From contig NZ_JAMBNZ010000005.1 of assembly GCF_023715365.1 (NCBI RefSeq), positions 124,001-188,000 on the forward strand: a stretch of DNA of 64,000 bases. The letters are read 5' to 3'. A program made the position numbers and the translations under genes. The first letter of the stretch is position 1. Each line of letters opens with the position of its first letter. The notes beneath the pieces are model-generated. The model did not search any database. It was not told the DNA's origin and saw only the letters and a list, made by a program, of their open reading frames with translations. This DNA is from Georgenia satyanarayanai. GTDB taxonomy: Bacteria > Actinomycetota > Actinomycetes > Actinomycetales > Actinomycetaceae. Positions 63,495 to 64,000 of the stretch are shown piece by piece.

Positions 63495-64000
63495 GTGTCG
63501 TCCGTAAACTACCGTCGCTGCCTCGCTGCCACGACGGCACTCTTCGGTGCGGTGCTCGTGCTCTGGGCGGTCCTCACCCCGGCCTTCCGGGCACCGGACG
63601 AGCCCCAGCACTTCAACTCCGTCCTGCGCCTCCTCGAGGGTGGCGGCTGGCCGGAGCCGCAGACGGCGATGATATCCGACGGCGTGCGAGTCGCGGTCGA
63701 CGAGGCCGGGTGGGCTCCTGTCGACCAGCCGTTCATCCGCCAGTCGGCCGCAGTTCTCCCCGGAGAGGCCGAGCGCGTCGGGCCGCCGCTGTTCGTCGAG
63801 CTCGATCCCGGGGACCCCGCCGACCGCGTGGTCGTCAGCACGGTCGAGCTTCCCGCCGGGAGCGGCCCGCCCGCCGTCGACCAGATGACTCAGCACCCTC
63901 CGGGCTACTACGCCCTCGGGGCGCTAGTCCTCAAGCTCCTCGGCGGCGAGGACTGGCGGTGGGACCAGCAGCTCCTGGTGCTGCGACTCCTCAGCGCGTC
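63495..64000 (+). CDS. N-terminus of a large membrane protein (DUF2142-like), cut by window edge
   Basis: The GTG at 63495 has TATGCT 6 nt upstream (63483-63488), which sets the start (MSSVNYRRCLAATTALFG). The open frame of 168 codons continues past the end. One helix (TALFGAVLVLWAVLTPA) is followed by APDEPQHFNSVLRLL, which resembles the exterior start of DUF2142-type glycan membrane proteins, and QHPPGYYALGALVLKLLGG. The role is probably in the same polysaccharide locus. Family placement is tentative. Confidence 0.7.
   Translation, partial: MSSVNYRRCLAATTALFGAVLVLWAVLTPAFRAPDEPQHFNSVLRLLEGGGWPEPQTAMISDGVRVAVDEAGWAPVDQPFIRQSAAVLPGEAERVGPPLFVELDPGDPADRVVVSTVELPAGSGPPAVDQMTQHPPGYYALGALVLKLLGGEDWRWDQQLLVLRLLSA

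Overview
The window is high-GC (roughly 70-75 percent) actinobacterial chromosome. Gene content and order point to a Micrococcales member (Cellulomonas/Georgenia-like; an inference from synteny, not tested). Markers are the block secA - hpf - comF - lpqB - mtrB - mtrA, a WhiB2-type regulator beside a giant glycosyltransferase and DUF5719/DUF3499 genes, and many genes whose start codon lies 6-7 nt after a TANNNT -10 hexamer, the signature of leaderless transcription.

Layout. 1-10.4 kb: a truncated zinc-ribbon protein, the SbcCD nuclease, a CpaE-like/SAF-domain pair, small conserved genes, a LysM protein and a frameshifted Rv3235-family gene. 10.4-12.2 kb: an FMN reductase with its flavin monooxygenase. 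12.3-22.5 kb (minus strand): SecA, a YcaQ-type protein, ribosome hibernation factor, a ComF phosphoribosyltransferase, and the MtrA-MtrB-LpqB signalling operon. 22.6-30.8 kb: the membrane protein - DUF4129 - DUF4350 - MoxR - DUF58 operon, a ChbG deacetylase, then divergent SpoIIM and RDD genes. 31.2-35.9 kb: an operon for a wHTH regulator with SufR-like cysteines, an NnrS-like membrane protein, and a copper nitrite reductase fused to a membrane module. 36.0-38.6 kb: a secreted GH3 enzyme behind a DasR-type operator. 39.1-42.3 kb: a glycine betaine/proline ABC importer with an MtrA-box-like site upstream. 42.5-44.5 kb: an SGNH-fused acyltransferase. 44.5-54.1 kb: the conserved whiB2/DUF5719/DUF3499/metallopeptidase/Trm112 block, an AI-2E transporter, a TIGR03089 protein and a membrane protein. 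54.1-64 kb: a surface polysaccharide locus with dTDP-rhamnose genes, four sugar transferases, a sugar epimerase, a YbhN flippase-like protein, a secreted M15 carboxypeptidase and a truncated large membrane protein.

How the parts connect. MtrAB-LpqB couples envelope state and osmolarity to transcription, and a candidate MtrA box precedes the osmoprotectant importer in the same window. The GH3 enzyme (cell-wall or chitin amino-sugar release) carries a GlcNAc-type operator and shares a 45-residue FG-GAP-like surface repeat with the M15 carboxypeptidase 19 kb away. Least ordinary observations: an unannotated leaderless 38-codon ORF in front of hpf, a divergent promoter at spoIIM/RDD whose two -10 elements overlap on the same base pairs, the dre and MtrA sites, the NirK fusion, and a 21-bp perfect inverted repeat after the ABC operon. 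No tRNA, rRNA, CRISPR array or intact mobile element was seen.
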